DNA of 64,000 bases from Nocardia arthritidis (GTDB taxonomy: Bacteria; Actinomycetota; Actinomycetes; Mycobacteriales; Mycobacteriaceae), in contig NZ_CP046172.1 of NCBI RefSeq assembly GCF_011801145.1, forward strand, positions 3,348,001-3,412,000. Direction: 5' to 3'. The position numbers and the translations under genes are program-made. This document shows, one piece after another, positions 8,486 through 18,278 of the stretch (positions are counted from its first letter, which is position 1; the number at the start of each line of letters is the position of its first letter). The notes below the pieces were generated by a model. It was not told where the DNA came from. It ran no database searches and saw only the letters and a list, made by a program, of their open reading frames with translations.

Positions 8486-9508
8486 TCAAGCGATCCGCAC
8501 TCCGGTTTCGAGATCGCCGTCGAGGAGTGCGGCGCCGAGGGTGGTGAGCTGGTGCCGCACCGAATTGCGGTGCCGCGTGCTCTCGATCAAGCCCGCATCG
8601 CGCAGGATCGAGGCATGCTCGCTGGCGGTCGCCGGTGAGATCGCCAGCTGCCCGGCCAATTGCGTGGTGGTGCAGCCGTCGGCGATGGCCTGGAGCGCGG
8701 CGGCGCGGGTGCGGCCGAGCAGCGCGGTGAGCGCCTCGTTGGGCGGCCGCGGACCCCATGCGGTCGCGAGATCGCCGATATCGCGCAGCACCGGAACGAT
8801 CAGCGTGTACGGCCCGCCGGTTTCGATGCACGAACTCAGCAGCAGCGGCTCGGGCCAGACGAAAATCGAAGGGACGACGACCAATCCGCGTCCATTCAGC
8901 CGTACGTCGTGGCGGCCGCGCAGCCGCATCACCTCCAGCACCGGCGTACGCCATCGCACATGCGGCCGCAGCGCGGCGAACAGCCCGTACACACCTTCGG
9001 TCGCCATGACGCGGGCCATCCGGTCCGCCGCCGACTCCAGATACGACTGCACGTGTGCCCAGCGCCCGCCGAACGCCACGTCGTGGAACGCCTCCACCGC
9101 GGTCGCGAGCTCGCGCAGCGCGGTACCGTCGGCATCCGGCAGCTTGGCGGTCCAGCCGGGCAGCGGCCTGTCTCCGGATTCGGCCAAACGCCGTACCGTG
9201 CAACCGATTTCGCGCCGCAGCTCCTCCCTGGACACCAGCCGCAGCGCCTCCAGCCCCTCCGGCAGTGAGCGCGCGCCGCGGGTCGGGGTGATCAAATCGA
9301 CGAAGTCGTAGATATTCGGCACCAGATCGGCGAGCATCCCGAAGTCGCAGGGGATCTCGCGCAGCACCGTGCTGCGCCACCCGTCGAATATGGCCGGGCG
9401 GGCCCGCCGCAGCATCCGCGACGCGAGCAGGGTTTCGCCGAGCGCACCGAGCGGCGCGCCGATGCGCACCCGCAGCAGATCCTCCGAGGTCAGCACCACC
9501 CGCTTCAT
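8486..9508 (-). CDS. Winged-helix ArsR-type regulator, long form
   Basis: A 340-residue protein whose last 75 residues form an ArsR-like winged helix (TTTQLAGQLAISPATASEHASIL is the helix-turn-helix). The N-terminal 260 residues match the DUF5937-style sensor region seen in actinobacterial ArsR-like regulators, although I am not certain of that family name. No metal-binding CxC motif is visible, so it is not a metal sensor. ATG at 9508 is chosen because the open frame further upstream is low-complexity Arg/Gly. Target genes are unknown; the acetyltransferase gene 80 bases downstream on the same strand is a candidate. Confidence 0.85.
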   Translation of the reverse strand: MKRVVLTSEDLLRVRIGAPLGALGETLLASRMLRRARPAIFDGWRSTVLREIPCDFGMLADLVPNIYDFVDLITPTRGARSLPEGLEALRLVSREELRREIGCTVRRLAESGDRPLPGWTAKLPDADGTALRELATAVEAFHDVAFGGRWAHVQSYLESAADRMARVMATEGVYGLFAALRPHVRWRTPVLEVMRLRGRHDVRLNGRGLVVVPSIFVWPEPLLLSSCIETGGPYTLIVPVLRDIGDLATAWGPRPPNEALTALLGRTRAAALQAIADGCTTTQLAGQLAISPATASEHASILRDAGLIESTRHRNSVRHQLTTLGAALLDGDLETGVRIA

Positions 9509-9588
9509 AACCGCCCCTGAGGAGTCTTCATATGGGCAGCCTACGAACCGGTACGTCCGCCGCGCACCCTCTTTCGGCCACGGCCGAA

Positions 9589-9960
9589 TCAGATGTTGCT
9601 GGGGAACACCGTGATCGAGGTCGCGGCGAACCGGATGCGCTGTCCCGGCCGCAGTTCGGGCATATCCTCGACGGGATCGACCACCGCGAGCCCGGGTTCG
9701 AGGTCCACCGCGAAAACATCCTCGTCGACGCTGGCCACCACGCCGCTGACCACGACGGCGCCGTTCACCCCGGCGATGCCCGACCACTCCGGCTCGGCGG
9801 GCAGCCACCGTGCGACACCGTCGATATCGACCTCGATGTCGTACTCCCGGCCGGGTTCGGCGGGATCGTCACCCTGCCATACCGCGGGCCACTCCCGCCC
9901 GCGCTCGCCGAGCAGCGCCGTGGAACCGGCCGCCGCGCCTTTCGCCACGAATACCCGCAT
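9589..9960 (-). CDS. Conserved-looking hypothetical protein
   Basis: A 123-residue beta-rich protein with no recognised family. It opens MRVFVAKGAAAGSTALLGE and ends in a valine/proline-rich stretch. ATG at 9960 is preferred because the extra 24 residues from ATG 10032 look non-conserved and would begin within the stop-proximal leader of the EF-G-like gene. It follows that gene on the same strand and may share its transcript. Confidence 0.6.
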   Translation of the reverse strand: MRVFVAKGAAAGSTALLGERGREWPAVWQGDDPAEPGREYDIEVDIDGVARWLPAEPEWSGIAGVNGAVVVSGVVASVDEDVFAVDLEPGLAVVDPVEDMPELRPGQRIRFAATSITVFPSNI

Positions 9961-10047
9961 GAGCAAGCAACTTTCGCTCCGACAGTCCGGATGAGCAGGG
10001 GCATACGACATCTCCGCCCCGCGCTCGACCATACTCGCAGGCCCGGG

Positions 10048-12225
10048 TCAGGTGTTGGCTTTGGTCTGTTCGCGCAGCGTCTCGGCCAGCTGGGGCGGCA
10101 TCGATTCGTGCCGCAGATAGGCGCGGGTGAAGCGGCCGGTGCCGTGCGAGAGCGAGCGCAGATCTATTGCGTAGCGGGCGAGTTCGAGTTCGGGCACCTC
10201 GGCGCGGACCGTGGTGCGGCCGGTCCCGGACGGTTCGGTGCCGACGACGCGGCCGCGGCGCCCGGACAGATCGCTCATCACCGGGCCGAGATAGTCGTCC
10301 GAAACCTCGACGCTCACCTCGGCTATCGGCTCCAGCAGGCTGATCCGGGTGGCGGCGGCGGCCTCGCGCAGTGCGAGCGCACCCGCCATCTGGAAGGCCG
10401 CGTCGGAGGAGTCGACCGAATGCGCCTTCCCGTCGTAGAGCGTTATCCTGATGTCCACCAACGGATTTCCGGCGACCAGCCCGCGCGCCGCCTGTGCCCG
10501 CACACCCTTCTCCACCGACGGTATGAACTGCCGGGGCACCGCGCCGCCGACCACCTTGTCCACGAATTCGATACCGGATCCGCCGGGCAGCGGCTCCACC
10601 TCGATCTCGCAGATCGCGTACTGCCCGTGCCCGCCGGACTGTTTGACGTGCCGTCCGCGCCCGGTGGCCTTGCCCGCGAACGTCTCCCGCAGCGCCACCC
10701 GATGTTCCACCAGGTCCACCTGCACCCCGTAGCGGGTGCGCAGCCGCTCCAGCGCGACGTCGCGATGCGCCTCGCCGAGGCACCACAGCACGATCTGATG
10801 GGTTTGGCTGTTCTGCTCCAGACGTATGGTCGGATCCTCGGCGACGAGCCTGGTCAGGCTCTGGGACAGCTTGTCCTCATCGGCCTTGCTGTGCGCGTGC
10901 ACCGCGACCGGCAGCAGCGGATCCGGCATGGTCCACGGCTCGATCAGCAGCGGGGTCGCCTTCGCGGAGACGGTGTCACCGGTCTCCGCGTGCCCGAGTT
11001 TGGTGACGTAGGCGATATCGCCCGCGATGGCCTGGCCGAGCGGCCGCTGCTGCTTGCCGAACGGCGCGCTCACCGCGCCGACGCGCTCGTCGATATCGTG
11101 ATCGGCCTCCGGACGGTCCGTGCCGTGTCCGCACACATGCACCGTCTCGTCGGGGTGCAGCGTGCCGGAGAAGACACGGACCAACGACACTCTGCCGACG
11201 TACGGATCCGACATGGTCCGGATCACCTCCGCCGCAAGGGGTCCGGCCGGATCGCAGGTAAGGGGGGTGGTCGCGCCGCCGTCGATGGTGTGCGCCGACG
11301 GCGCGGGATGTTCGGTGGGCGTTGGGAATCCGCCGACGATCAGCTCCAGCAGTTCGACCGTGCCGAGGCCGTGTCGCGCGCCCTCCGGCGCGGGCGCCGC
11401 GATGAGCAGCGGGTGGAAGCTGCCTCGGGCGACGGCCCGCTCCAGATCGGAAATCAATGTGGCCGTGTCGATTTCGTCGCCACCGAGATAGCGCTCCATG
11501 AGCGTCTCGTCCTCGCTCTCGGCGATGATGCCCTCGATGAGGCGGTCGCGCGCGCCGTCGGCGTCGATGCCGTCGATGAGTTTGCGTTCGCCGGAGGAGT
11601 AGTCGACGGTCCGTTGCCCGAGCAGATCGATCAGCCCGGTGACGGTGCGGCTCTTCCCCTCGTAAATCGGAAGATGCAGCGGCAGCATACTTTCCGGGGA
11701 ATCGGCGCCGAGTATGGTGCGGCAGGTCTGCACGACCTGTTCGAATTCGTCCTGCGCGGTGTCGAGGTGGGTGAGCACGATCGCCCGCGGCATACCGAGG
11801 TTCGCGCACTCCTGCCACAGCACATGCGTTGCGCCGCCGACGGTTTCGGTGGCCTCGGCGGCGTTCACCACGAACAGCGCCGCATCCGCCGCGCGCAGTC
11901 CGGCCCGCAGTTCGCCGACGAAATCGGCGTAGCCGGGGGTATCCAAGAGGTTGATCTTGATGCCGTCCCACAGCAGCGGGACCACCGAGAGCTGCACCGA
12001 GCGATGCTGGCGGTGCTCGATCTCGTCGTAGTCGGACAGCGATGTGCCGTCCTCGACGCGGCCCGCCCTGTTCAGCGCGCCCGTGGTCAGCGCAAGCGCC
12101 TCGACCAGCGTCGTCTTACCGGATCCGCTCGGGCCGACCAGGACAACATTGCGGATGGCCTCCGGCCGCTCCGCCGCCATCGCCTTGCCGTTCACCTCTG
12201 CGGGTGCACTCGTCTTCTCGACCAT
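10048..12225 (-). CDS. fusA2: EF-G-like ribosomal/translation GTPase (FusA2 type)
   Basis: At 725 residues it has the full five-domain elongation factor G architecture. The P-loop GPSGSGKTT lies at about 30-38 and G3 DTPGYADF at about 95. Domain IV contains HVKQSGGHGQYA and domain V follows. It differs from canonical EF-G: switch I lacks the RGITI motif (HRSVQLSVV instead), and the G4 motif NKxD reads THLD. It thus belongs with actinobacterial EF-G2 (M. tuberculosis Rv0120c), which has no proven role in normal translocation. A function in stress or ribosome rescue is possible. Confidence 0.93.
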   Translation of the reverse strand: MVEKTSAPAEVNGKAMAAERPEAIRNVVLVGPSGSGKTTLVEALALTTGALNRAGRVEDGTSLSDYDEIEHRQHRSVQLSVVPLLWDGIKINLLDTPGYADFVGELRAGLRAADAALFVVNAAEATETVGGATHVLWQECANLGMPRAIVLTHLDTAQDEFEQVVQTCRTILGADSPESMLPLHLPIYEGKSRTVTGLIDLLGQRTVDYSSGERKLIDGIDADGARDRLIEGIIAESEDETLMERYLGGDEIDTATLISDLERAVARGSFHPLLIAAPAPEGARHGLGTVELLELIVGGFPTPTEHPAPSAHTIDGGATTPLTCDPAGPLAAEVIRTMSDPYVGRVSLVRVFSGTLHPDETVHVCGHGTDRPEADHDIDERVGAVSAPFGKQQRPLGQAIAGDIAYVTKLGHAETGDTVSAKATPLLIEPWTMPDPLLPVAVHAHSKADEDKLSQSLTRLVAEDPTIRLEQNSQTHQIVLWCLGEAHRDVALERLRTRYGVQVDLVEHRVALRETFAGKATGRGRHVKQSGGHGQYAICEIEVEPLPGGSGIEFVDKVVGGAVPRQFIPSVEKGVRAQAARGLVAGNPLVDIRITLYDGKAHSVDSSDAAFQMAGALALREAAAATRISLLEPIAEVSVEVSDDYLGPVMSDLSGRRGRVVGTEPSGTGRTTVRAEVPELELARYAIDLRSLSHGTGRFTRAYLRHESMPPQLAETLREQTKANT

Positions 12226-12446
12226 GGTGGTTCCGCTCCCGCTGTGTCGATTGGCGGTGCGCGCGACGGCCAGCGTGGTTTACGCTTCGCCGCCTCCTGA
12301 CCGTCGTTCACACCGCAAACACCTGCTGTACTTCGAGCTTCCCACCAACGTTCACCCGGCGCACACGCTTCGCTCGAGATCGTTCCCCGCCCATGGCGCG
12401 CCTCGGGCCCCCGCATCCGATGCGAGGGCCCGACAGACGTGAAAAT

Positions 12447-13463
12447 TCAGTTGCCGAAGCGGGCGAGTACCGCGCTGGCTTCCTGCGCCGCGGTGCCCTC
12501 CTCGGCGAGATGCGCCATGGTTTCCGGGATTTCGCGGCCGTGATGGCGCATCGCCTGCGCGTAGAGGCGTCCGGCGCGATACGACGAACGGACCAGCGGC
12601 CCGGCCATCACACCGGCGAAACCGATCTCCTCGGCCACCTTCGAATGCGCGACGAATTCCTCCGGCTTCACCCAGCGGTCCACCGGATGGTGCCGCGGCG
12701 ACGGCCGCAGGTACTGGGTGATGGTGAGGATGTCGCAGCCCGCCTCGTGCAGGTCGCGCATCGCCTGGGTCACCTCGTCGGGGGTCTCGCCCATGCCGAG
12801 GATCAGATTGGACTTGGTCACCAGTCCGGCCGCGCGCGCCGCGGTGAGCACCGACAGCGAACGCTCGTAGCGGAAGGCGGGCCGGATCCGCTTGAAGATG
12901 CGCGGCACCGTTTCCAGATTGTGCGCCAACACTTCCGGACGCGCGTCGAACACCTCGGCCAACTGCGCGGGATCGGCGTTGAAATCCGGGATGAGCAGTT
13001 CGACGCCGGTGTTCGGGTTGAGTTTCTTGATGGCGCGCACGGTTTCGGCGTACAGCCAGGCGCCGCCGTCGGGGAGATCGTCGCGGGCGACGCCGGTGAT
13101 GGTGGAGTAGCGCAGGCCCATCGCCTGCACGCTCTCGGCGACCCGGCGCGGCTCGTCGCGATCCAGCGCGGCGGGTTTACCGGTATCGATCTGGCAGAAG
13201 TCGCAGCGCCGCGTGCACTGCTCGCCGCCGATCAGGAAGGTCGCCTCGCGGTCCTCCCAGCATTCGAAGATGTTGGGACAGCCCGCCTCCTCGCACACCG
13301 TGTGCAGGCCCTCGCGTTTGACCAGGCCCTTGAGTTCGGAGTACTCGGGTCCCATGGTCGCGCGGGTGCGAATCCAGTTGGGTTTGCGCTCGATCGGGGT
13401 CTCCGCGTTGCGCGCCTCGATACGCAGAAGCTTGCGTCCTGCCGGTGCTGAAGCTGAGGTCAC
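12447..13463 (-). CDS. lipA: Lipoyl synthase
   Basis: A radical-SAM enzyme that inserts two sulfur atoms into octanoyl groups on E2 and GcvH proteins. The 338 residues contain both Fe-S cluster motifs: the auxiliary cluster cysteines in [12 protein letters not shown] (about 57-68) and the radical SAM motif CTRRCDFC (about 82-89). The C-terminal RSSYRAG motif provides the serine ligand of the auxiliary cluster. It is the last gene of the dlaT-lipB-lipA operon, 34 bases after lipB. Confidence 0.98.
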   Translation of the reverse strand: MTSASAPAGRKLLRIEARNAETPIERKPNWIRTRATMGPEYSELKGLVKREGLHTVCEEAGCPNIFECWEDREATFLIGGEQCTRRCDFCQIDTGKPAALDRDEPRRVAESVQAMGLRYSTITGVARDDLPDGGAWLYAETVRAIKKLNPNTGVELLIPDFNADPAQLAEVFDARPEVLAHNLETVPRIFKRIRPAFRYERSLSVLTAARAAGLVTKSNLILGMGETPDEVTQAMRDLHEAGCDILTITQYLRPSPRHHPVDRWVKPEEFVAHSKVAEEIGFAGVMAGPLVRSSYRAGRLYAQAMRHHGREIPETMAHLAEEGTAAQEASAVLARFGN

Positions 13464-13497
13464 TTAACCGACCTTACGCCTAGCTGATCGCTTGCTG

Positions 13498-14220
13498 TCA
13501 GCGCGTCCTCGCCGGTGTGACGTGCGAGATATCGTGTGCGGTAACCGGAAGTTCGCCCTCCAGCGCGCGGACGATCGCGGCGGCCACCGGCCGCTTCACC
13601 TCGGCCACCGTCACCTCGCGGCCGAGTTCGCGCGACAGCGTGGTGACACCGGCGTCGCGGATACCGCACGGCACGATCGCCTGGAAGCCGTCCATCGCGG
13701 AATTGCAGTTCAGCGAGATGCCGTGCAGGGCGACGCCGCGCTGCACCCGCACGCCGATGGCGGCGATCTTGCGCTCGGAGTAGAGCTCGGTGGCCGGCAG
13801 CCACACGCCGGACCGGCCCTCGACCCGGCCGCAGACCACGCCCATCTCGGTGCAGACGGTGATCAGCGCCTCCTCGAGCCTGCGCACGTAATTCACCACG
13901 TCGACGGGTTCGGCCAGGCGCACGATCGGATAGCCGACCAGCTGCCCGGGCCCGTGCCAGGTGATCTTGCCGCCGCGGTCGACCTGGATGACCGGGCTGC
14001 CGTCGATCGGCATGTCCTCCGCCTCGGTGCGCCTGCCCGCGGTGTAGACGCTCGGGTGCTCGAGCAGCAGCAGATGATCGTTGCCCAGCCCGTCGGCCCG
14101 CTGTCCGGCGATCTCGCGCTGCAGGTCCCATGCGGCGTGATAGTCGATCAGTCCGAGATCCTCGACCACGACGGGTGTGCTGTCGAAGCGAGCGGACCAG
14201 GTGGTGCGCGAGTCGTTCAC
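13498..14220 (-). CDS. lipB: Octanoyl-ACP:protein octanoyltransferase
   Basis: It transfers octanoate from ACP to the lipoyl domains of E2 proteins, the step before LipA. The 240 residues include the catalytic lysine in [11 protein letters not shown] (around 151) and the acyl-accepting cysteine in IVPCGI (around 186), plus GRRTEAED and [16 protein letters not shown]. It starts at ATG 14220 and is separated from lipA by 34 bases. Confidence 0.98.
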   Translation of the reverse strand: MNDSRTTWSARFDSTPVVVEDLGLIDYHAAWDLQREIAGQRADGLGNDHLLLLEHPSVYTAGRRTEAEDMPIDGSPVIQVDRGGKITWHGPGQLVGYPIVRLAEPVDVVNYVRRLEEALITVCTEMGVVCGRVEGRSGVWLPATELYSERKIAAIGVRVQRGVALHGISLNCNSAMDGFQAIVPCGIRDAGVTTLSRELGREVTVAEVKRPVAAAIVRALEGELPVTAHDISHVTPARTR

Positions 14221-14350
14221 GGGATCGACGGTACGCTGAGGTCTTTACGATATTCCACTGGCCGGGTGTGTGGAGTGCCACACGGTTGCCGGGTTTACCG
14301 GATAAGCGGCCGGAAATGTCCAGGTGGAAGTATTTCGCGGACAATTCCTA

Positions 14351-14364
14351 CCGGTTCGAACCGG
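14351..14364. promoter_or_regulatory. Perfect 14-bp palindrome upstream of lipB
   Basis: CCGGTTCGAACCGG lies within the 158-base gap between the acetyltransferase and lipB. A regulator site or internal promoter element for lipB-lipA is possible; nothing else supports it. Confidence 0.3.
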
Positions 14365-14378
14365 TTGTGCGGCAATAC

Positions 14379-14885
14379 TTATCGGACGTCGACCGGAATG
14401 GTCAGTTGCATCAGCGTCAGATCCAGCCAGCGGTCGAACTTGCGGCCCACCTCCGGGAAGCGGCCGACGGTGACGAAGCCGAAACGCTCGTGCAGCGCGA
14501 TCGACGCGCTGTTGGTCGACTCGATCCCGGCGATCACCGCGTGCACGTCACCGGCTCGGCGCGCCCGGTCGAGCAATTCGGTGAGCAGCAGCGTCGCCAC
14601 CCCGCGCCGCTGGAACCGCTCGTCGACATATACCGAATTCTCCACCGTGTACCGGTAGCCGACCTTCGGCCGCCACGGACCGTAACTCGCGTAACCCGCC
14701 AACTCGCCGTCGATTTCGGTGACGAGCACCGGCTGCCCCGCCGCGGTCCGGTTCGCGAACCAGGCCTCCCGGTCGGCGATGCCGACCTGCTCGATATCCC
14801 AAATCGCCGCCGAGGTGGCGATATTCGCGTTGTGGATCGCGAGAATCGCCGGTAGGTCGGCGGTTGTCGCGTCGCGCACTTTCAT
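14379..14885 (-). CDS. Phosphinothricin-acetyltransferase-like GNAT protein
   Basis: A 168-residue acetyltransferase of the Pat/Bar-type clade. It has [20 protein letters not shown] at the start, [20 protein letters not shown] (acetyl-CoA loop RRGVAT) at about 80-98 and [20 protein letters not shown] at the end, typical of this clade. The true substrate is unknown; amino-acid-derived amines are likely. Its ATG overlaps the stop of the upstream epimerase gene by four bases (ATGA), so the two are translationally coupled within the dlaT-lipA operon. Confidence 0.93.
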   Translation of the reverse strand: MKVRDATTADLPAILAIHNANIATSAAIWDIEQVGIADREAWFANRTAAGQPVLVTEIDGELAGYASYGPWRPKVGYRYTVENSVYVDERFQRRGVATLLLTELLDRARRAGDVHAVIAGIESTNSASIALHERFGFVTVGRFPEVGRKFDRWLDLTLMQLTIPVDVR

Positions 14886-15790
14886 CGTGGATCTCCGCTT
14901 CGGCCCAGCGTCGCCGCCAGCGCGGCGCCGATGGTCGGGTGGTGGAACTGATAGCCCGCCTCTTCGAGCGCGGTCGGAATCGCCCTGGGGCCGTGCAGAA
15001 TCGCCTCCTCCGCGAATTCGCCTACCAGGGCGCGCAAGGCGAAGGCGGGTACGACGAACGGGGTCGGGCGATGCAGCGCGCGGCCGAGGGCGCGGGTGAA
15101 CTCGGCATTGGTCACCGGCGCCGGGCCGACCGAATTGATCGGTCCCGCAACGGTTTCGGTATCGAGTGCGAAGAGGATCGCACCGATCTCGTCGTCCAGC
15201 GAGATCCAGGGCGTGTACTGGCGCCCGTCACCGAGCCTGCCGCCGAGGCCGAGCGAATACAGCGGCCGCAGCATGCCGAGCATGCCGCCGCCGCCCGCGA
15301 GCACCACCGCACTGCGCAACAGCACCGTTCGCACGCCCGCGTCGGCGGCGGGCCGGGTGGCCGCCTCCCAGTCCTGGCACAGCGTCGCGAGGAAACCCGT
15401 TCCGGCGGAAGCGGATTCGTCGACCACCCGGTCGCCGGTGGCGCCGCCGTAGTAGTGCACGCCGCTGGCGTTCACCAGCACCGGCACCCCGGCGGCGGCC
15501 ACCGCGTTGGCCAATACGTCGGTCGGGGTGATGCGGCTGTCCCGCAGCTCCTGTTTGAAGCTGCCGTTCCAGCGGCGTCGCCCGAGTCCGGCGCCGCACA
15601 GATTGACCGCCGCGTCCGCCCCGCGCAACGCCCGCTCGTCCAGCTCGGCCCGCGCGGGCTCCCAGCGGAACTCGTCGGGGGCCGCGGTGGGACGGCGCAC
15701 CAGACGGGCCACCTCGTGCCCGTCGCGGCGCAGTGCCGCGACGAGCGCCGTCCCGATCAGGCCGGACGAGCCGGCGACCACGACCTTCAT
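14882..15790 (-). CDS. TIGR01777-family NAD-dependent epimerase/dehydratase (SulA-like)
   Basis: A 302-residue extended SDR: the Rossmann motif GSSGLIGTA lies at about 7-15, followed by [20 protein letters not shown] and a C-terminal DUF1731 region. It corresponds to M. tuberculosis Rv2216, which holds the same place between dlaT and lipB. The biochemical role is unproven. ATG at 15790 lies five bases after the dlaT stop, and the long frame upstream of it is antisense-like within dlaT. Confidence 0.95.
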   Translation of the reverse strand: MKVVVAGSSGLIGTALVAALRRDGHEVARLVRRPTAAPDEFRWEPARAELDERALRGADAAVNLCGAGLGRRRWNGSFKQELRDSRITPTDVLANAVAAAGVPVLVNASGVHYYGGATGDRVVDESASAGTGFLATLCQDWEAATRPAADAGVRTVLLRSAVVLAGGGGMLGMLRPLYSLGLGGRLGDGRQYTPWISLDDEIGAILFALDTETVAGPINSVGPAPVTNAEFTRALGRALHRPTPFVVPAFALRALVGEFAEEAILHGPRAIPTALEEAGYQFHHPTIGAALAATLGRSGDPR

Positions 15791-15795
15791 TCGGC

Positions 15796-17565
15796 TTACA
15801 GACCGAGGTCGGCCTCGAACGCCGCTTCCTCGAGCCGGTGCCGGATGGTGGTCAGGAAGCGACCGGCATCCGCACCGTCGATGAGGCGGTGATCGTAGGT
15901 GAGCGGCAGGTAGCACATCGAGCGGACGCCGATGGATTCGTTACCGGTCTCGTCGGTCACCACCACCGGGCGCTTGACGATCGCGCCCGTGCCGAGCATG
16001 CCCGCCTGCGGCGGCATCAGGATCGGGGTGTCGAACAGCGCGCCCTGGCTGCCGATATTGGTGATGGTGAAGGTGCCGCCGGCCAGCTCGTCCGGCTTCA
16101 GGCCGCCGTTGCGGGCCCGGTTGGCGATATCGGCGATGGCGCGGGCCAGACCGGCCAGCGACAGGTCGCTGGCGTTGTGGATGACCGGGGAGATCAGGCC
16201 CTGCTCGGTGTCGACGGCGATGCCGAGGTGCACCTTCGCGTGGTAGGTGATCTCCTTGGTGTCCTGGTTGTAGCTGGCGTTCACGTTCGGGTGCACGCCG
16301 AGCGCCTCGACGACGGCCTTGGCGAAGAACGGCAGGAACGTCAGGTTGACGCCCTCGCGCTCCTTGAACGCCGCCTTGGCCTGCGCGCGCAGGTGCGCGA
16401 TCTTGGTGACATCGGCCTCGTGCACCTGGGTGAGCTGCGCGGTGGTCTGCAGCGATTCCAGGGTCTTGTTCGCGGTGATCTGCCGGATGCGGCTGGCCTT
16501 CTGGACCGTGCCGATCAGCTGCGCGAGCTGCGGGCGTTGCGCGGCGGGCGCGGCGGCCGGCGCCTTGGCGGCGGGGGCCGGTGCGGCGGCAGCGGCGGGC
16601 GCCTTCTTGGCCTCGACGGCGGCGAGCACGTCCTGCTTGCGGATGCGGCCGCCGACGCCGGAGCCGCTGACCGACGCCAGGTCGACGCCGTTCTCCTCGG
16701 CCAGCTTGCGCACCAGCGGGGTGACGTACGGGGTCGCACCGTTGCCGGACGGCGCGGTGGCCGGGGCGGGTGCGGTAGCGGCCGGAGCAGGCGCGGGGGC
16801 CGGAGCGGCGGCGGCCGGTGCGGGCGCAGGCGCCGGAGCAGGTGCGGGCGCGGGGGCCGGAGCCGGTGCGGGGGCCGGAGCCGGTGCCGGAGCAGCCGGT
16901 GCCGGGGCAGGAGCAGCCGGGGCCGGAGCCGCGGCAGCCGGTGCGCCGGAGCCGATCACGCCGAGCTGACCGCCGACGGCGACCACATCGTCTTCCTGCG
17001 CGGTGATCTCCAGCAGGGTGCCCGCGACCGGCGACGGGATCTCGGTGTCGACCTTGTCGGTGGAGACCTCGAGCAGCGGCTCGTCGACGGCCACCTGATC
17101 ACCGACGGCCTTGAGCCAGCGGGTGACGGTGCCCTCGGTCACCGACTCGCCGAGCTCGGGCATCTTCACCGAGGTGCCGGACGCGGCGGCGGGGGCGGCG
17201 GCCGGTGCGGGCTCGGGCGCCGGGGCCTGAGCGGCCGGGGCGGGCGCGGGTTCCGGCGCGGCGGGCGCCGGTGCGGGGGCGGGCGCGGCCTCGGGGGCGG
17301 GCGCGGGCGACGCGGCGGGGGCTTCGTCCGCACCGCTGATCACACCCAGTTCGCCGCCGACCTCGACGGTGTCGTCCTCTTTGGCGACGATCTTCGACAG
17401 CACGCCCGCCGCGGGGGACGGGATCTCGGTGTCGACCTTGTCGGTGGAGACCTCGAGCAGGGGCTCGTCGACCTCGACCGTGTCTCCTTCCTGCTTCAGC
17501 CACCTGGTCACCGTTCCCTCGGTGACGCTCTCACCAAGAGCCGGCATCTGGACGGAGAAGGCCAT
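15796..17565 (-). CDS. dlaT: Dihydrolipoamide acyltransferase E2 (DlaT/SucB type)
   Basis: The E2 core of pyruvate dehydrogenase, and in mycobacteria also of the peroxynitrite reductase system. The 589 residues contain two N-terminal lipoyl domains (about 1-80 and 120-200), each with the lipoylated lysine in STDKVDTEI. Very Ala/Pro-rich linkers surround them. A subunit-binding domain ([15 protein letters not shown], about 300) precedes the catalytic domain with [11 protein letters not shown] near the C-terminus. ATG at 17565 has GAGGAG upstream. It leads the operon whose distal genes lipB and lipA attach its cofactor. Confidence 0.97.
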   Translation of the reverse strand: MAFSVQMPALGESVTEGTVTRWLKQEGDTVEVDEPLLEVSTDKVDTEIPSPAAGVLSKIVAKEDDTVEVGGELGVISGADEAPAASPAPAPEAAPAPAPAPAAPEPAPAPAAQAPAPEPAPAAAPAAASGTSVKMPELGESVTEGTVTRWLKAVGDQVAVDEPLLEVSTDKVDTEIPSPVAGTLLEITAQEDDVVAVGGQLGVIGSGAPAAAAPAPAAPAPAPAAPAPAPAPAPAPAPAPAPAPAPAPAPAAAAPAPAPAPAATAPAPATAPSGNGATPYVTPLVRKLAEENGVDLASVSGSGVGGRIRKQDVLAAVEAKKAPAAAAAPAPAAKAPAAAPAAQRPQLAQLIGTVQKASRIRQITANKTLESLQTTAQLTQVHEADVTKIAHLRAQAKAAFKEREGVNLTFLPFFAKAVVEALGVHPNVNASYNQDTKEITYHAKVHLGIAVDTEQGLISPVIHNASDLSLAGLARAIADIANRARNGGLKPDELAGGTFTITNIGSQGALFDTPILMPPQAGMLGTGAIVKRPVVVTDETGNESIGVRSMCYLPLTYDHRLIDGADAGRFLTTIRHRLEEAAFEADLGL

Positions 17566-17825
17566 GTCCGTTGACTCCTCTGACTGCTCGACGGGTTCTA
17601 CAACAGTTGATCTCTCGGCGGACACCGCACCGCGGGTTTGCGGCGGGAGCCCGGAAGCCGCCGATCATTCTGCGCGGCACCGGAGATCCGTGTGGTTCTT
17701 GTACCGCGACCATCCTTGCACTCGTCCGGGTGCGGTGTAGCACAGGGCGGGGGAGAGTCGGCAGCTGGCAAGATGGAATAACCGGCGGGCAGTGCTTCTC
17801 CGGGATGGAAAGGAGGTCGGCGTCT

Positions 17826-18185
17826 ATGGGTTTGCTGGATCGTTTCCGAGGCGCCGCGACCGGGGGCGGTGGGCCGCGTCCCGGTTTCCGGGGGAATGAC
17901 GACGCCAGGTACCTCGCCGAGTGGGTGCGCACTCATGTCGGCGTGGAAGGCTTCGTCGAACCGAAGACGGCGGTGACCGATGTCACGGTCGTGCTGGTCG
18001 CGGCGGACGGTGAATGGACCCGCCGACTCGTCGGCGAGCAGGGTGCGCAGCGGCTTGCCCGTGATTTGCGGATCCCGGTCTACGACGTGAGTAAGACCGG
18101 ATATCCACAACGGATGCGGGACTACGACGCGCGCAGACGGGCCGAGCGAAAGCGGGCCATGGAAGAGGATCTGCGCGATCTATAG
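17826..18185 (+). CDS. Conserved actinobacterial hypothetical protein
   Basis: A 119-residue soluble protein. An N-terminal glycine-rich segment (MGLLDRFRGAATGGGG) is followed by a globular part with VTVVLVAADGEWTRR and a very basic C-terminal helix (DYDARRRAERKRAMEEDL). AGGAGG at 17811-17816 fits ATG 17826. The family function is unknown. It is divergent from dlaT and convergent with pepA. Confidence 0.82.
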   Translation: MGLLDRFRGAATGGGGPRPGFRGNDDARYLAEWVRTHVGVEGFVEPKTAVTDVTVVLVAADGEWTRRLVGEQGAQRLARDLRIPVYDVSKTGYPQRMRDYDARRRAERKRAMEEDLRDL

Positions 18186-18231
18186 TTTCCAGCTATCGAT
18201 TCGGTTGTCGCCGAACGCCTTACGCATCGAA

Positions 18232-18258
18232 ACGGCCCACCGGGATCCGATGGGCCGT
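18232..18258. terminator. Hairpin between convergent genes
   Basis: Arms ACGGCCCA (18232-18239) and TGGGCCGT (18251-18258) lie between the stop at 18185 and the pepA stop at 18279, and could serve either strand. Confidence 0.55.
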
Positions 18259-18278
18259 CGCGTCACGGGACGAAACGA

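Noticed and set aside
9532..12300. A 922-codon open frame on the plus strand opposite the EF-G-like gene
   Set aside because: It is Arg/Gly/His-rich, mirrors the codon pattern of the minus-strand EF-G-like gene and has no family features; a GC-driven antisense shadow.
16780..17000. GC microsatellite in dlaT
   Set aside because: It encodes the Ala/Pro swinging-arm linker normal for E2 proteins, so it needs no special explanation.
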